Positions 24,661 to 33,839 are shown, counted from the first letter of the stretch. The stretch: 64,000 bases of DNA from Lacrimispora xylanisolvens (GCF_002934545.1 NZ_PTJA01000020.1:1-64000), one strand, 5' to 3'. Notes: generated from the letters alone by a model not told the origin. Made by a program: numbers and translations.

Positions 24661-26637
24661 TTAGCAGATCTCCGCTCCTGATGGCATTGCCTTTTCCGGA
24701 ACCATAAGAGATAAATTGCCCTGTGCATCTTCCGCACATAAAAGCATGCCTTCGGATAAAACACCAGCCAGCTTCGCTGGTTTTAAGTTTACCACAACCA
24801 TAACCTTTTTACCAACCATTTCTTCTGGTGAGTAATGAGCCTTAATGCCGCTGACAATCTGTTTTACCTGACTTCCAATTTTAACTTTGGAACATAAGAG
24901 TTTTTTCGATTTCGCAACTGCTTCGCAGGCAATGATCTCACCCACCTGGAACTGCAGCTTTGCAAAATCCTCATATTCAATTTCAGCTTTTGCCTCTATA
25001 TCAATTCCGTCATCTTCCTGTGATTCTTTCTCTTCTGTAGCACCTTCTGCAGCTGTATGCATAGCTTCCACTTTCTCCATTACTTCCTTCATATCCATAC
25101 GGGCAAATAAAATCTCAGGCTTGTCGGTTACCTTATTACCAGATGGGTATAAACCGAATTCATTCATCTGGGGCAGCTCTCTTTTTGTTGTATTAAGCTG
25201 AGAAAGAATTTTAGCAGAGGTCTCCGGCATAAAAGAAGCCAAAAGAGATGCTCCGATGGTAATCGCTTCTGTCAGGTTATAAAGAACCGTCTCCAGACGG
25301 GCTTTTGAAGCCTCATCCTTTGCAAGAGTCCATGGTGCTGTTTCATCAATATACTTATTACTTCTTCTGAAAATGTTAAAAATAGAAGTAATTGCATCTG
25401 CGACGCGGAGTTTTTCCATCTTCTCGCTGACCTTTTTCACTTCTTCAAGCACAACTGCTTTTAAATCCTCATCAAACTCATCTGTGATACCGCCGTCTCT
25501 TACCACACCGTCAAAATACTTATTGGACATGGAAATGGTACGGTTAACAAGGTTGCCCAGAATATTGGCAAGATCAGAGTTCATGCGCTCTACCATCAGC
25601 TCCCAGGAAATGATTCCATCATTATCAAAAGGCATTTCATGAAGAACAAAATAACGAACGGCATCCACGCCGAAGAAATCTACCAGTGTATCTGCATAAA
25701 GAACGTTACCCTTTGATTTACTCATCTTTCCTTCGCCCTGTAACAGCCATGGGTGACCAAATACCTGTTTTGGAAGGGGTACATTCAATGCCATTAAGAA
25801 AATAGGCCAGTAAATGGTATGGAAGCGGATAATATCCTTACCAATCAGATGAAGATCTGCAGGCCAGAGTTTCGCAAACTGGTCACTGTTATTTCCATCA
25901 CAGTCATATCCGATTCCTGTAATATAATTTGTCAATGCATCCAGCCATACATAAGTTACATGTCTTGGATCAAATGTGACTGGGATTCCCCATGTAAATG
26001 TGGTTCTGGACACGCATAAATCCTGAAGTCCGGGAAGAAGGAAGTTGTTCATCATCTCATTCTTTCTTGATACGGGCTGAATAAAATCAGGATTTTCATT
26101 AATATGCTGGATCAAACGATCTGCATATTTGCTCATACGGAAGAAATAAGCCTCTTCCTTTGCCGGTTTTACTTCACGACCGCAATCCGGACATTTTCCG
26201 TCTACCAGCTGGGACTCAGTAAAGAAAGATTCACATGGAGTGCAGTATAAACCTTCATAATATCCCTTATAGATATCACCCTGATCGTAAAGTTTTTTAA
26301 AGATTTTCTGAACCTGTGCTTCATGATCCGGATCAGTAGTACGAATAAACTTGTCATAGGAGGTATTCATCAGATCCCAGATCGTTTTAATCTGACCAGC
26401 TGCCTGATCTACGAATTCCTTGGGAGTTATGCCTGCTGCTGCAGCTTTCTCCTCAATCTTTTGTCCGTGTTCATCCGTTCCTGTCTGGAAAAATACATCG
26501 TATCCTTCTTCTCTTTTAAACCTTGCTATGGCATCAGCTAAAACAGCCTCATAGGTGTTGCCAATGTGAGGCTTACCGGATGCGTATGCAATGGCTGTGG
26601 TGATATAATATGGCTTTTTGTTTGAATCTTTACACAT
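24661..26637 (-). CDS. metG: Methionyl-tRNA synthetase
   Basis: A 658-residue class I synthetase charging tRNA-Met. The HIGH-like motif is KPHIGNTYEAV (near residue 18), the zinc knuckle is CTPCESFF...CPDCG, and KMSKSKG is intact. The C-terminal 110 residues are a tRNA-binding OB fold (EYEDFAKLQFQVGEIIACEA) joined by an acidic linker. GGAGG precedes the ATG. Expression is controlled by a T-box leader. Confidence 0.98.
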   Translation of the reverse strand: MCKDSNKKPYYITTAIAYASGKPHIGNTYEAVLADAIARFKREEGYDVFFQTGTDEHGQKIEEKAAAAGITPKEFVDQAAGQIKTIWDLMNTSYDKFIRTTDPDHEAQVQKIFKKLYDQGDIYKGYYEGLYCTPCESFFTESQLVDGKCPDCGREVKPAKEEAYFFRMSKYADRLIQHINENPDFIQPVSRKNEMMNNFLLPGLQDLCVSRTTFTWGIPVTFDPRHVTYVWLDALTNYITGIGYDCDGNNSDQFAKLWPADLHLIGKDIIRFHTIYWPIFLMALNVPLPKQVFGHPWLLQGEGKMSKSKGNVLYADTLVDFFGVDAVRYFVLHEMPFDNDGIISWELMVERMNSDLANILGNLVNRTISMSNKYFDGVVRDGGITDEFDEDLKAVVLEEVKKVSEKMEKLRVADAITSIFNIFRRSNKYIDETAPWTLAKDEASKARLETVLYNLTEAITIGASLLASFMPETSAKILSQLNTTKRELPQMNEFGLYPSGNKVTDKPEILFARMDMKEVMEKVEAMHTAAEGATEEKESQEDDGIDIEAKAEIEYEDFAKLQFQVGEIIACEAVAKSKKLLCSKVKIGSQVKQIVSGIKAHYSPEEMVGKKVMVVVNLKPAKLAGVLSEGMLLCAEDAQGNLSLMVPEKAMPSGAEIC

Positions 26638-26689
26638 AATCTTTTCCTCCAGAAATATAATGAGATGCAGGGTGAATCATTTCCCAACA

Positions 26690-27030
26690 AAGAAAAACCC
26701 GTCTTAAAAAATCCACGTAGGAAATTTAAAGACGGGGCACTATCCCGTGATACCACTTTAATTTATCCATGCCTTACGACACAGACCTCACCGGCTGCGT
26801 TCTAATCAAAAGCTTTCCAGAATGGCGCTTTTGGTATATAATAACAGTCTGACACGATAACGGGTGTGACCGTCGAAATTTAAAGGCTTATTACGCCAAT
26901 TCAACTTCGCTGCTCCAAGGCCATGTTGGGAAATACGCTCAGGCTTCCTTTTCAGCTACCGGAATTCTCTGTACATGAGGCGGGTTTCTTACTCTTCTTT
27001 TCTCAGCATTCTCAAATGAATCAATTGTCA
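26690..27030 (-). promoter_or_regulatory. T-box leader (tRNA-Met-responsive) of metG
   Basis: The minus strand carries the diagnostic T-box AAAGTGGTATCACGGGA (26742-26759), able to form the antiterminator, then a terminator. Upstream is a long stem I region with GAGTAAG and a GAATTCCGGTAGCTG distal arm. An AUG at 26922-26924 in CCCAACATGGCC is a plausible methionine specifier. Uncharged tRNA-Met would pair its CCA end with the T-box and allow readthrough into metG. Confidence 0.9.
26692..26737 (-). terminator. T-box terminator of metG
   Basis: Minus strand: CCCGTCTTTAAA...TTTTTAAGACGGG followed by TTTTTC. The 5' arm overlaps the region that would otherwise pair in the antiterminator. Confidence 0.88.
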
Positions 27031-27038
27031 GTAACCCT

Positions 27039-27067
27039 AGTGTAATAGTTTCATTCCCGTTTGTCAA
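27039..27067 (-). promoter_or_regulatory. Promoter of the metG T-box transcript
   Basis: Minus strand: TTGACA (27062-27067), 17-base spacer, TACACT (27039-27044). The start near 27031 gives a leader of about 395 bases. Confidence 0.8.
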
Positions 27068-27155
27068 GCAGGTAAGTTTCAGGATCTGACCTTTTGTCAT
27101 TACTTTTTTCTTATAAACATATAAATAATATTAGTGAATTGTGGAGGATCTTAAT

Positions 27156-28973
27156 ATGAAAAACATGATTATCAGGCAGGGACGCCGTATCCTTTCCATT
27201 GTCTTGGCGGCCTCTCTGTTTTGCGCCTGTACACCACCTCCAAGACAGACGGGAACACCATCCGATGCCCAATATCAAAAATACCATGCCCAGGATCTAT
27301 CCATGCAGAAAGCATTCGATCAGTTTACTGCAGATTTATTCCGGGATGAAATCAGCGATTCCGGTATCAGTTTTCATTTCAGTATTGCCGATCCTGCTTC
27401 CAGAGGAATTAACACGGTTCCTTTGACTCTTGGAGATTTTTCTCTGGATAAGATGAAGCAGGGTACAAAGGACCTTCAGGAGGTAAAGAAAAAGCTGGAA
27501 AGCTTTAACCCCCGGAAGCTGACTGCCGACCAGAGGCTTACATATCAGATTCTGTATTCCTACGTTGATACCGAATTAAGTTCTGATGGAATGGAACTCT
27601 ACGCCCAGCCGCTTACCACGACCATAGGAATTCAGGCCCAGCTTCCTGTTCTCTTTGCCGAGTATACGTTTAACAATAAAGCGGATGTAGACAATTATCT
27701 ATCATTGCTGTCATCCATTGACGAGTATTATGGGCAGATAATGGAATTTGAAAAGAAGAAATCAGAGGCAGGACTATTTATGTCAGATGCTGCAGCTGAC
27801 CATGTTTTAAAATCCTGTGAAGCTTACTTAATACAGCCGGATCACAGTTTCCTTGCAGAAACCTTCAATACCAGAATTGATTCCCTGACAGACTTAACCG
27901 ATGAGGAGAAAGCAGAATATAAGAAGCAGAATATCAAAGTTCTGGAAGAACATTTTGTTCCTGCTTATAAGAATTTAATAAGCGGTCTCACCGCTCTGAT
28001 GGGAACCGGAACCAATGACAAAGGTCTTTCCTGGTATCCCGACGGAAAGAAATACTTTGAATATCTGGTAAACTCCAATACCGGTACCTCCTATGATTCA
28101 GTCAAAAGCCTGAAAAAGGCCATAGAAAAGCAGATGAATAGTGATATCAAAGCATTGGGACAGATTACAAAGGATCATCCTGAAGTGATTGACTCTCTGG
28201 ATCATTACTCCTTTAAGTACACAAAGCCGGAAGAAATCCTGGAATCTTTAAAATCTCAGATTACTACAGATTTTCCGGAGCTTCCACCATGCAACTACAC
28301 AGTTAAGTATGTGCCAAGCGCTTTGGAATCCTCTTTAAGCCCGGCCTTTTACCTGGTGCCCCCTTTGGACCAGTACCAGAATAATGTTATTTACATCAAC
28401 AACAACCCTCGTTTTCAAAATGATGACCTTTATACTACCCTGGCTCACGAAGGCTATCCCGGACATTTATATCAGAACGTATACTTTCTAAGCAAAAAAC
28501 CAAATGATTTAAGGAGTATCCTTTCATTCTCAAGCTATTCCGAAGGATGGGCTACCTATGTAGAATATTATTCCTATACATTAGATAACGGGCTGGACCC
28601 GGAACTTGGCAAACTTCTGGCACATAATACAGCCATTACGCTGGGAATTTACGCTTACCTTGATATCTGTATCAATTATGAAGGCTGGGATAAGGAAGCT
28701 ACCGCTAAATATCTTGGAACCTTTTATAACGTGGAAAATACAGATATCGCAGATTCCATCTACAACAGCCTGGTGGAAAATCCAACGAATTATATGGAGT
28801 ATTACGTAGGCTATCTGGAAATCATGGAAATGCGAAACACGGCGGAGAGAGTCTTAAAGGATAAATTTAACTTAAAAGATTTTCATACCTTTCTGCTTGA
28901 TGTGGGGCCAGCTCCATTTTCAGTAATTCAGCCTGCTTTCCGCAACTGGCTGGCAAAACAGCTTAGAAGTTGA
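27156..28973 (+). CDS. DUF885 family putative metallopeptidase lipoprotein
   Basis: A 605-residue lipoprotein. The signal peptide RRILSIVLAASLFCAC ends in a lipobox. The mature part belongs to the DUF885 family, with the conserved LAHEGYPGHLYQN (HExxxGH-like zinc motif, near residue 430) and SEGWATYVE. Some characterised DUF885 proteins resemble carboxypeptidases, so a surface peptidase is the likely role, by inference. ATG 27156 lies 8 bases after GGAGG; an in-frame upstream GTG at 27141 contains that site and is not the start. Confidence 0.9.
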   Translation: MKNMIIRQGRRILSIVLAASLFCACTPPPRQTGTPSDAQYQKYHAQDLSMQKAFDQFTADLFRDEISDSGISFHFSIADPASRGINTVPLTLGDFSLDKMKQGTKDLQEVKKKLESFNPRKLTADQRLTYQILYSYVDTELSSDGMELYAQPLTTTIGIQAQLPVLFAEYTFNNKADVDNYLSLLSSIDEYYGQIMEFEKKKSEAGLFMSDAAADHVLKSCEAYLIQPDHSFLAETFNTRIDSLTDLTDEEKAEYKKQNIKVLEEHFVPAYKNLISGLTALMGTGTNDKGLSWYPDGKKYFEYLVNSNTGTSYDSVKSLKKAIEKQMNSDIKALGQITKDHPEVIDSLDHYSFKYTKPEEILESLKSQITTDFPELPPCNYTVKYVPSALESSLSPAFYLVPPLDQYQNNVIYINNNPRFQNDDLYTTLAHEGYPGHLYQNVYFLSKKPNDLRSILSFSSYSEGWATYVEYYSYTLDNGLDPELGKLLAHNTAITLGIYAYLDICINYEGWDKEATAKYLGTFYNVENTDIADSIYNSLVENPTNYMEYYVGYLEIMEMRNTAERVLKDKFNLKDFHTFLLDVGPAPFSVIQPAFRNWLAKQLRS

Positions 28974-28984
28974 TATGAAAATAA

Positions 28985-29030
28985 AACAGGCAAAAGCCAT
29001 AAGATCCATTGGCTTTTGCCTGTTTTTTAT
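28985..29030. terminator. Bidirectional terminator
   Basis: AACAGGCAAAAGCCA/TGGCTTTTGCCTGTT is a 15-bp stem with TTTTT on the plus side and TTTTATTTT on the minus side, shared by the DUF885 gene and the convergent GerMN gene. Confidence 0.9.
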
Positions 29031-29563
29031 TTTATTTCTTTATAATTCTTTACATATTCCAGATAATCATTATCGCCCTGTTTGATAGAACCGCTGGAAT
29101 AATTTTTACCGTTCACCAGAAGCTTTAATTTATCCAGTTCAAAGTTCTCTACAAAGGTGTTGCCAATAGCTGTAATGGTAAGCCTGTCATCACCAGAACC
29201 GCTTTGCGGAACTGCAGATAAATCCAACGTACCAATTCCATTAGCTGAATCATATTTCAGAACCTTTGTTCCATCCTCTAATACGCCGTATTCTATAAGT
29301 TTGCTTACGATAGCATCTGCAGTCAGCTTGTCCACTGCATCCATCGCCTGATTTAAACCAGTCTTATTTTCATTCTTACTATATACAGAAATAATTTCCA
29401 TCGGTTCTGCATTAGGGTCAGGAACTTTATCACTGGCGCCTCCTGTTGATGCCATTACCTGTGGATCAGGTGCTGTTGTCTCCATCTTTGGCTGGGTTGG
29501 TGTACAGGCAGCCAGGGATACCATCAGCATAGCGCTCACTAAATATAAAATAATTTTTTTCAT
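29027..29563 (-). CDS. GerMN-domain lipoprotein
   Basis: A 178-residue lipoprotein with the signal MKKIILYLVSAMLMVSLAAC, a Pro/Thr/Ala-rich spacer and a GerMN-like domain (EIISVYSKNENKTGLNQAMDAV, then GIGTLDLSAVP...TAIGNTFVENFELDKLKLLVNG). GerMN domains occur in the spore-germination protein GerM and in lipoproteins on the outer face of the membrane. It lies directly downstream of a MarR regulator on the same strand, 28 bases apart, so they are probably cotranscribed. Confidence 0.8.
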   Translation of the reverse strand: MKKIILYLVSAMLMVSLAACTPTQPKMETTAPDPQVMASTGGASDKVPDPNAEPMEIISVYSKNENKTGLNQAMDAVDKLTADAIVSKLIEYGVLEDGTKVLKYDSANGIGTLDLSAVPQSGSGDDRLTITAIGNTFVENFELDKLKLLVNGKNYSSGSIKQGDNDYLEYVKNYKEIK

Positions 29564-29590
29564 AAATGCGTATTGCCTCCTTTAATTCTG

Positions 29591-30025
29591 TTAAAGACTC
29601 CGAAACCACTTATTCAGTTTGGTCAGAACTTTGATTAAAACTTCTACCTCATTCTCGCTTAGGCCTTCTATCATTCCGGCTATCATCTCCCGATGAAATG
29701 TAGCATGATGTTCATAGGCTTGTTTTCCTTTATCTGAAAGAGAAATATAAACAACGCGCCGGTCTTCTTCTCCCCTTTGGCGGGTAACATAACCTTTTTT
29801 AACAAGACTGTTCATGGCTATGGTCAATGTCCCCACTGTGACAGACAATTCTCTGGCTATTGCGGACATATTCTTAGGTTCTCCCACTCCGATCGCCTCA
29901 ATCACATGCATATCATTATTGGTGATATTATTAAATTCCTGTGTAATGATAGCCTGCTGTTCGATATCCATTACGTCTCGAAACAGCCTTACCAGTACTT
30001 CGTTAAGAGTTCCGTAAGTATCCAC
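29591..30025 (-). CDS. MarR family transcriptional regulator (FabT-like)
   Basis: A 144-residue winged-helix regulator. The DNA-binding part is KNMSAIARELSVTVGTLTIA plus the wing RQRGEEDRRVVYISLSDKG. The sequence resembles FabT-type regulators of fatty-acid synthesis, but no fab genes are in the window. I chose GTG 30025 (AGGGG 6 bases upstream) over TTG 30040, whose reading frame includes the ribosome binding site. A palindrome upstream (30063-30094) could be its operator. Confidence 0.88.
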   Translation of the reverse strand: MDTYGTLNEVLVRLFRDVMDIEQQAIITQEFNNITNNDMHVIEAIGVGEPKNMSAIARELSVTVGTLTIAMNSLVKKGYVTRQRGEEDRRVVYISLSDKGKQAYEHHATFHREMIAGMIEGLSENEVEVLIKVLTKLNKWFRSL

Positions 30026-30062
30026 GTTTATCCCCTTCAAATCTATATGACAATAAAAGCTT

Positions 30063-30094
30063 CTTCGTAATTATACATGATTATGTATACGAAG
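30063..30094. promoter_or_regulatory. Imperfect palindrome upstream of the MarR gene
   Basis: CTTCGTA-att-ATACAT-gatt-ATGTAT-ACGAAG. Its arms are 6-7 bp plus 6 bp, centred about 50 bases upstream of the MarR start, where an operator for autoregulation would be expected. Confidence 0.55.
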
Positions 30095-30146
30095 ACAACC
30101 ACCTGAATTCTTATGAAATTCTTAAATCAAAATGATTAATTTCCTA

Positions 30147-30686
30147 TTATACCAAAAACCGGCTTAAAAATACGCTGGCTGCGATACCAGCAACAGTTGC
30201 TGTCAAAGCTCCCCCAAGGGTGTATCTGGTTTTTCTGATTTTAACAGTACCAAAATATACACTGAGGCAGTAAAATAATGTCTCAGTACAACTCATCAGA
30301 ACAGAAGTCATAAATCCAATATAAGAATCTGTACCATATTTTTTAAAGATATCCAAAACAAGCCCGATGGCCGCTGAATTGGAGACCAGCCGAACTAAAA
30401 TAACCGGCACAACCGGTGCCGGAAGAAATAAATAAGATGCGGGTTTCGTAAGCAGCTTTGCCAGAAAGTCCAGAAACCCGGATGCTCTAAGTACTCCTAC
30501 CGCTGTCATCAGACCAATTAGTGTAGGCATAATGCCTGCAACCGTTTTCATTCCATCTTTTGCGCCATTTAAAAAATCATCAAATACCGGACGCTTTGAT
30601 AAAATGCCAAATCCAACAATGTAAAAAATGATCAGCGGAACCGCAGCCTCAGAGAGAAATAATAAAAATCCCATAGTTTTACTCAC
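30147..30686 (-). CDS. spmB: Spore maturation protein SpmB-like
   Basis: A 179-residue membrane protein with the nucleoside-recognition (Gate) domain and about five hydrophobic segments. GFGILSKRPVFDDFLNGAKDG, PTLIGLMTAVGVLRASGF and SCTETLFYCLSVYFGTV match SpmB. In Bacillus, SpmA and SpmB are needed for spore core dehydration. No spmA is adjacent, which is unusual because the pair is generally linked. The upstream gene at 30740 encodes a short unknown protein instead. Confidence 0.85.
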   Translation of the reverse strand: MSKTMGFLLFLSEAAVPLIIFYIVGFGILSKRPVFDDFLNGAKDGMKTVAGIMPTLIGLMTAVGVLRASGFLDFLAKLLTKPASYLFLPAPVVPVILVRLVSNSAAIGLVLDIFKKYGTDSYIGFMTSVLMSCTETLFYCLSVYFGTVKIRKTRYTLGGALTATVAGIAASVFLSRFLV

Positions 30687-30739
30687 TATCCGTTAATTAT
30701 TATAATCTATTCCGGCTGCTTCCTTTTCATTCTTTTCAT

Positions 30740-31039
30740 TTATTTCAAAATCCTTCTCTCAAATATAAAGACAATCTTTTGAAAGAAGTGAATGACAAAA
30801 TTAAAGCAATGCAGTACTTTCAGCTGCTTTCTTACAATCGTCTTGGATCCCCTTTTATTAAACTCTGCCATAATCTTTTGAAATTCATCTGGCGGAGGCG
30901 CAGGCACAGACGGTGTTAATTCCGGGTGTTTCTGCATATAATCAAGCAAACGGGCTTCCAGTTCCTCTCTTGAATTATGATTTGTATGAAACAAATAAAA
31001 GATGGAACACTTATTGATGGAATCTTTCTTCTGCTCCAC
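30740..31039 (-). CDS. Hypothetical protein, 99 residues
   Basis: GTG start with AGAGGT 8 bases upstream. The N-terminal half has SREELEARLLDYMQKHPELTP, a proline stretch (SVPAPPPDEFQKIMAEF), then a basic segment and a hydrophobic C-terminus (FNFVIHFFQKIVFIFERRILK). It could be the stub of a longer membrane protein, or a complete small protein. I do not recognise a family with confidence. It lies 54 bases upstream of spmB on the same strand and is divergent from the murG-like gene. Confidence 0.6.
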   Translation of the reverse strand: MEQKKDSINKCSIFYLFHTNHNSREELEARLLDYMQKHPELTPSVPAPPPDEFQKIMAEFNKRGSKTIVRKQLKVLHCFNFVIHFFQKIVFIFERRILK

Positions 31040-31151
31040 GTCTATACCTCTTTATGTTTGGTTATCCTTTGGTTCTCATACGCTTTGGGGTTGACTTTTT
31101 ACCACTAACGTTTACTATAATAGTATATCGAATTTGGGAGGCAGCTTTTCT

Positions 31152-32222
31152 ATGAAAAAAATAATATTAACTGGCGGCGGTACTGCCGGTCATGTTACCC
31201 CGAACCTGGCTTTAATTCCTTCACTAAAAGAAAAAAACTATGAGATTCGTTACATCGGTTCCTATCAGGGAATTGAACGAAAATTGATCGAGAATGCTAA
31301 GATCCCATATAGCGGTATCTCAACAGGTAAATTCCGAAGATATTTTGACATCAAAAACTTTACGGATCCGTTCCGTGTAATAAAGGGATTTGGAGAAGCG
31401 CTTAAACTGATTAAAAGCTACAAACCTGATATAGTATTTTCCAAAGGCGGCTTTGTTGCCGTTCCAGTCGTGTTAGCTGCAAAGCATTTAAAAATACCGG
31501 TAATCATCCATGAATCAGACATGACTCCCGGCCTTGCAAACCGGATCTGTATTCCGGCTGCTACCCGTGTCTGCTGTAATTTTCCGGAAACACTCAGCTA
31601 TCTCCCGAAAAATAAGGCAATACTAACCGGTTCCCCCATACGGAAAGAACTCTTAGAGGGCGACCGGATGACTGGATTAAAGTATGCCAGGCTAAACGAC
31701 AACAAGCCTGTTATACTGATCATCGGAGGTAGCCTTGGTTCTGTAACCGTCAACAACGCTATAAGGGGCATCCTTCCAAAGCTATTAAACAATTACCAGA
31801 TCATACATATCTGTGGAAAGGGCAATCTGGATGAAAGCCTGGCAGGTGTCCATGGATATGTACAGTATGAATATGTAGATGCCCCTTTGAAACATCTTTT
31901 TGCTGCTGCTGACTTAATGATTTCCAGAGCTGGTGCCAATGCGATCTGTGAGATACTGGCACTGAGAAAACTTAATATTCTGATTCCCCTTTCCGCTGCT
32001 GCCAGCAGAGGTGATCAGATTTTAAATGCCAAATCCTTTTCAAAACAGGGATTCAGTTATCTTCTGGAAGAAGAAAGCTTAAATGGAGACACCTTACTGC
32101 AGGCCATTACAGATACCTTTGCTAACCGTCAGACCTATCTTTCAAAAATGGAAAGCAGCGAACTTCATGATGCTGTTAATACAATTATAGAAATGATAGA
32201 GAACCTGGTTTCCAAAAATTAA
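31152..32222 (+). CDS. MurG-like UDP-GlcNAc:lipid-linked MurNAc transferase
   Basis: A 356-residue GT28 glycosyltransferase with the N-terminal GGGTAGHVTPNLAL loop, SKGGFVAVPVVLAAK, ESDMTPGLANR, IIGGSLGSVTVN and the UDP-GlcNAc region ISRAGANAICEILALRK. MurG makes lipid II from lipid I at the inner face of the membrane. It is not within a dcw cluster, so it may be a second copy rather than the main MurG. GGGAGG precedes ATG 31152; the frame is open 18 bases further up but through the ribosome binding site. It overlaps the convergent sigma gene by 4 bases. Confidence 0.88.
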   Translation: MKKIILTGGGTAGHVTPNLALIPSLKEKNYEIRYIGSYQGIERKLIENAKIPYSGISTGKFRRYFDIKNFTDPFRVIKGFGEALKLIKSYKPDIVFSKGGFVAVPVVLAAKHLKIPVIIHESDMTPGLANRICIPAATRVCCNFPETLSYLPKNKAILTGSPIRKELLEGDRMTGLKYARLNDNKPVILIIGGSLGSVTVNNAIRGILPKLLNNYQIIHICGKGNLDESLAGVHGYVQYEYVDAPLKHLFAAADLMISRAGANAICEILALRKLNILIPLSAAASRGDQILNAKSFSKQGFSYLLEEESLNGDTLLQAITDTFANRQTYLSKMESSELHDAVNTIIEMIENLVSKN

Positions 32223-32764
32223 TCAGTTTTATAATTTGGACCGAGTATATTTTTTAAGCAGACTCTTGTCCGATAGATCCGGGAACGGCAGACCGTTCCC
32301 GGTATCTCAAGCTTCTCACAGATCTCCGGAATCGTCAGCTGTTCCAGAAAATATAGTACAGCCATCTCCTTCCACTCATCTCTCATATTGGAAATCTCAC
32401 TGGTGATTTTTAAAACAGACTCTTCCCCAAGAACTACCTCAAGAGGATCCGTTACCACATACCTTGCGAGCATCGCCATCTCGTTGGATGCATCTTCCTC
32501 ATCAAGACTTACTTTCTCATAATGACCATTTTTACGAAGAGAGTCTATGCATTTGCGTTTTAATATTTTGATCAACATGCTTTTTTTCCGCGTGTCTGAC
32601 CAGGTTAATGAATAATTCTCAAAATAAGAAATAAAAGTCTCCTGTACCACATCATCAAGTTCCAGATCCGGTACATTCAGTGTTTTAGCTATTCGTCGCA
32701 ACAGCCCCTGATATTTACCATAAATGGACTGTAGCAGCAGATTTTCATCTTCATGTATGCTCAT
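32219..32764 (-). CDS. ECF-like sigma-70 family RNA polymerase sigma factor
   Basis: A 181-residue sigma factor. Region 2 is YGKYQGLLRRIAK...LDDVVQETFISYFENYS, followed by KCIDSLRKNGHYEKVSLDEE in the linker, and region 4 is the helix-turn-helix LEQLTIPEICEKLEIPGTVCRSRIYR (partly quoted: IPEICEKLEIPGTVCRSRI). No anti-sigma gene is adjacent. Target promoters unknown; the neighbouring HinT, rhomboid and Tad genes share its strand. Confidence 0.88.
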   Translation of the reverse strand: MSIHEDENLLLQSIYGKYQGLLRRIAKTLNVPDLELDDVVQETFISYFENYSLTWSDTRKKSMLIKILKRKCIDSLRKNGHYEKVSLDEEDASNEMAMLARYVVTDPLEVVLGEESVLKITSEISNMRDEWKEMAVLYFLEQLTIPEICEKLEIPGTVCRSRIYRTRVCLKNILGPNYKTD

Positions 32765-32781
32765 ATCATATGCCCCTCTGA

Positions 32782-33198
32782 TTACAGGGCGCTCCTGATG
32801 GCGGCTCCTGTCTGTGCTAGTTCTTCCGGACTTACCTTACCTGGCATCCAGGAAACCATAACAGGACCTTCCTCGTAACGGGGAATCAAATGCACGTGAA
32901 AATGAAAAACCGTCTGGCCCGCCTCTTTTCCATTATTCTGCACTACATTGAACCCGGAGCATCCCAGCGCCTTTTTCATGGCGACTCCTATTTTTGCTGC
33001 CAATGGAAGGACCTTTGCTGCCGTTTCTTCATCCAGATCACAGATATCTCTGTAATGCTCCTTGGGAAGAATCAGGGCATGCCCTTTGGAAGCTGGTCCT
33101 AAATCCATAATTACACGAAACATGTCATCCTCATAAATTGTCTCTGAGGGAATACCCCCATTTGCAATTTTACAGAAAATGCAGTCATCTTCTCTCAC
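32782..33198 (-). CDS. HIT family hydrolase, HinT-like
   Basis: A 138-residue histidine-triad protein. CIFCKIANGGIPSETIYEDD is the HinT N-terminus and HFHVHLIP is the catalytic triad. The family cleaves adenosine phosphoramidates. I chose GTG 33198, 7 bases after GGAGG, over the upstream ATG 33228. It is the second HIT protein in the window; the other (15835) is of a different subtype. Confidence 0.93.
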   Translation of the reverse strand: MREDDCIFCKIANGGIPSETIYEDDMFRVIMDLGPASKGHALILPKEHYRDICDLDEETAAKVLPLAAKIGVAMKKALGCSGFNVVQNNGKEAGQTVFHFHVHLIPRYEEGPVMVSWMPGKVSPEELAQTGAAIRSAL

Positions 33199-33230
33199 AC
33201 ACTCACCTCCTTCCAGCATTTTTTCCATAT

Positions 33231-33839
33231 TTACCGGCTGCGACCGTTCCTGGGTCTGCGATATAAAACCACTCCCATTATAATGCCTATTATAAGACCT
33301 GCAATATGAGCAGCGTTATCAACACCTGTGCTGGTAAAGCCAAAATACAGAGAGCATAAAATTACCACCACCAATTGACGGGTGCTTAGGTCTTCCAATT
33401 GCCCACGATTAACTGCCACTGCATATAAAAGACCGCCGATCACTCCGAAAATGGCACCGGAAGCGCCAGCGGAAACCACATTTCTATATCCGGACATATT
33501 TATAATCATGGAAGCAACATTCGCTCCCACACCACAGATCAAATAAAAAAACAGGTATTTAATATGACCCAGTGCACGTTCCAGATTATCTCCCAGAATG
33601 AACAGAATCAGCATGTTGTTCATAATATGATTTATTCCAAAATGCATGAACGTGGAAGTAATTAATCTGTAATACTCCCCTCTTTCAATAACCAGCGGCG
33701 CATACATAGCCCCATGGGAAACCATAAACTGGGTATCCTCGGTAGATCCATTCATCTCCAGGTATAGAAAATAAATGACATTCACCGCAATGAGACCAAT
33801 ATTGACTAAGGCCTTCTTGCGCCTGCTAAATTCATCCAT
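33231..33839 (-). CDS. Rhomboid family intramembrane serine protease
   Basis: A 202-residue protease with six hydrophobic segments. The catalytic serine is in GASGAIFG and the histidine in DNAAHIAGLIIGI; NHIMNNMLILFILG carries the conserved Asn/His of helix 2. It cleaves transmembrane substrates within the bilayer. It lies just downstream of the Tad operon (53 bases after the FHA gene) and could be in the same transcript. The substrate is unknown. Confidence 0.93.
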   Translation of the reverse strand: MDEFSRRKKALVNIGLIAVNVIYFLYLEMNGSTEDTQFMVSHGAMYAPLVIERGEYYRLITSTFMHFGINHIMNNMLILFILGDNLERALGHIKYLFFYLICGVGANVASMIINMSGYRNVVSAGASGAIFGVIGGLLYAVAVNRGQLEDLSTRQLVVVILCSLYFGFTSTGVDNAAHIAGLIIGIIMGVVLYRRPRNGRSR

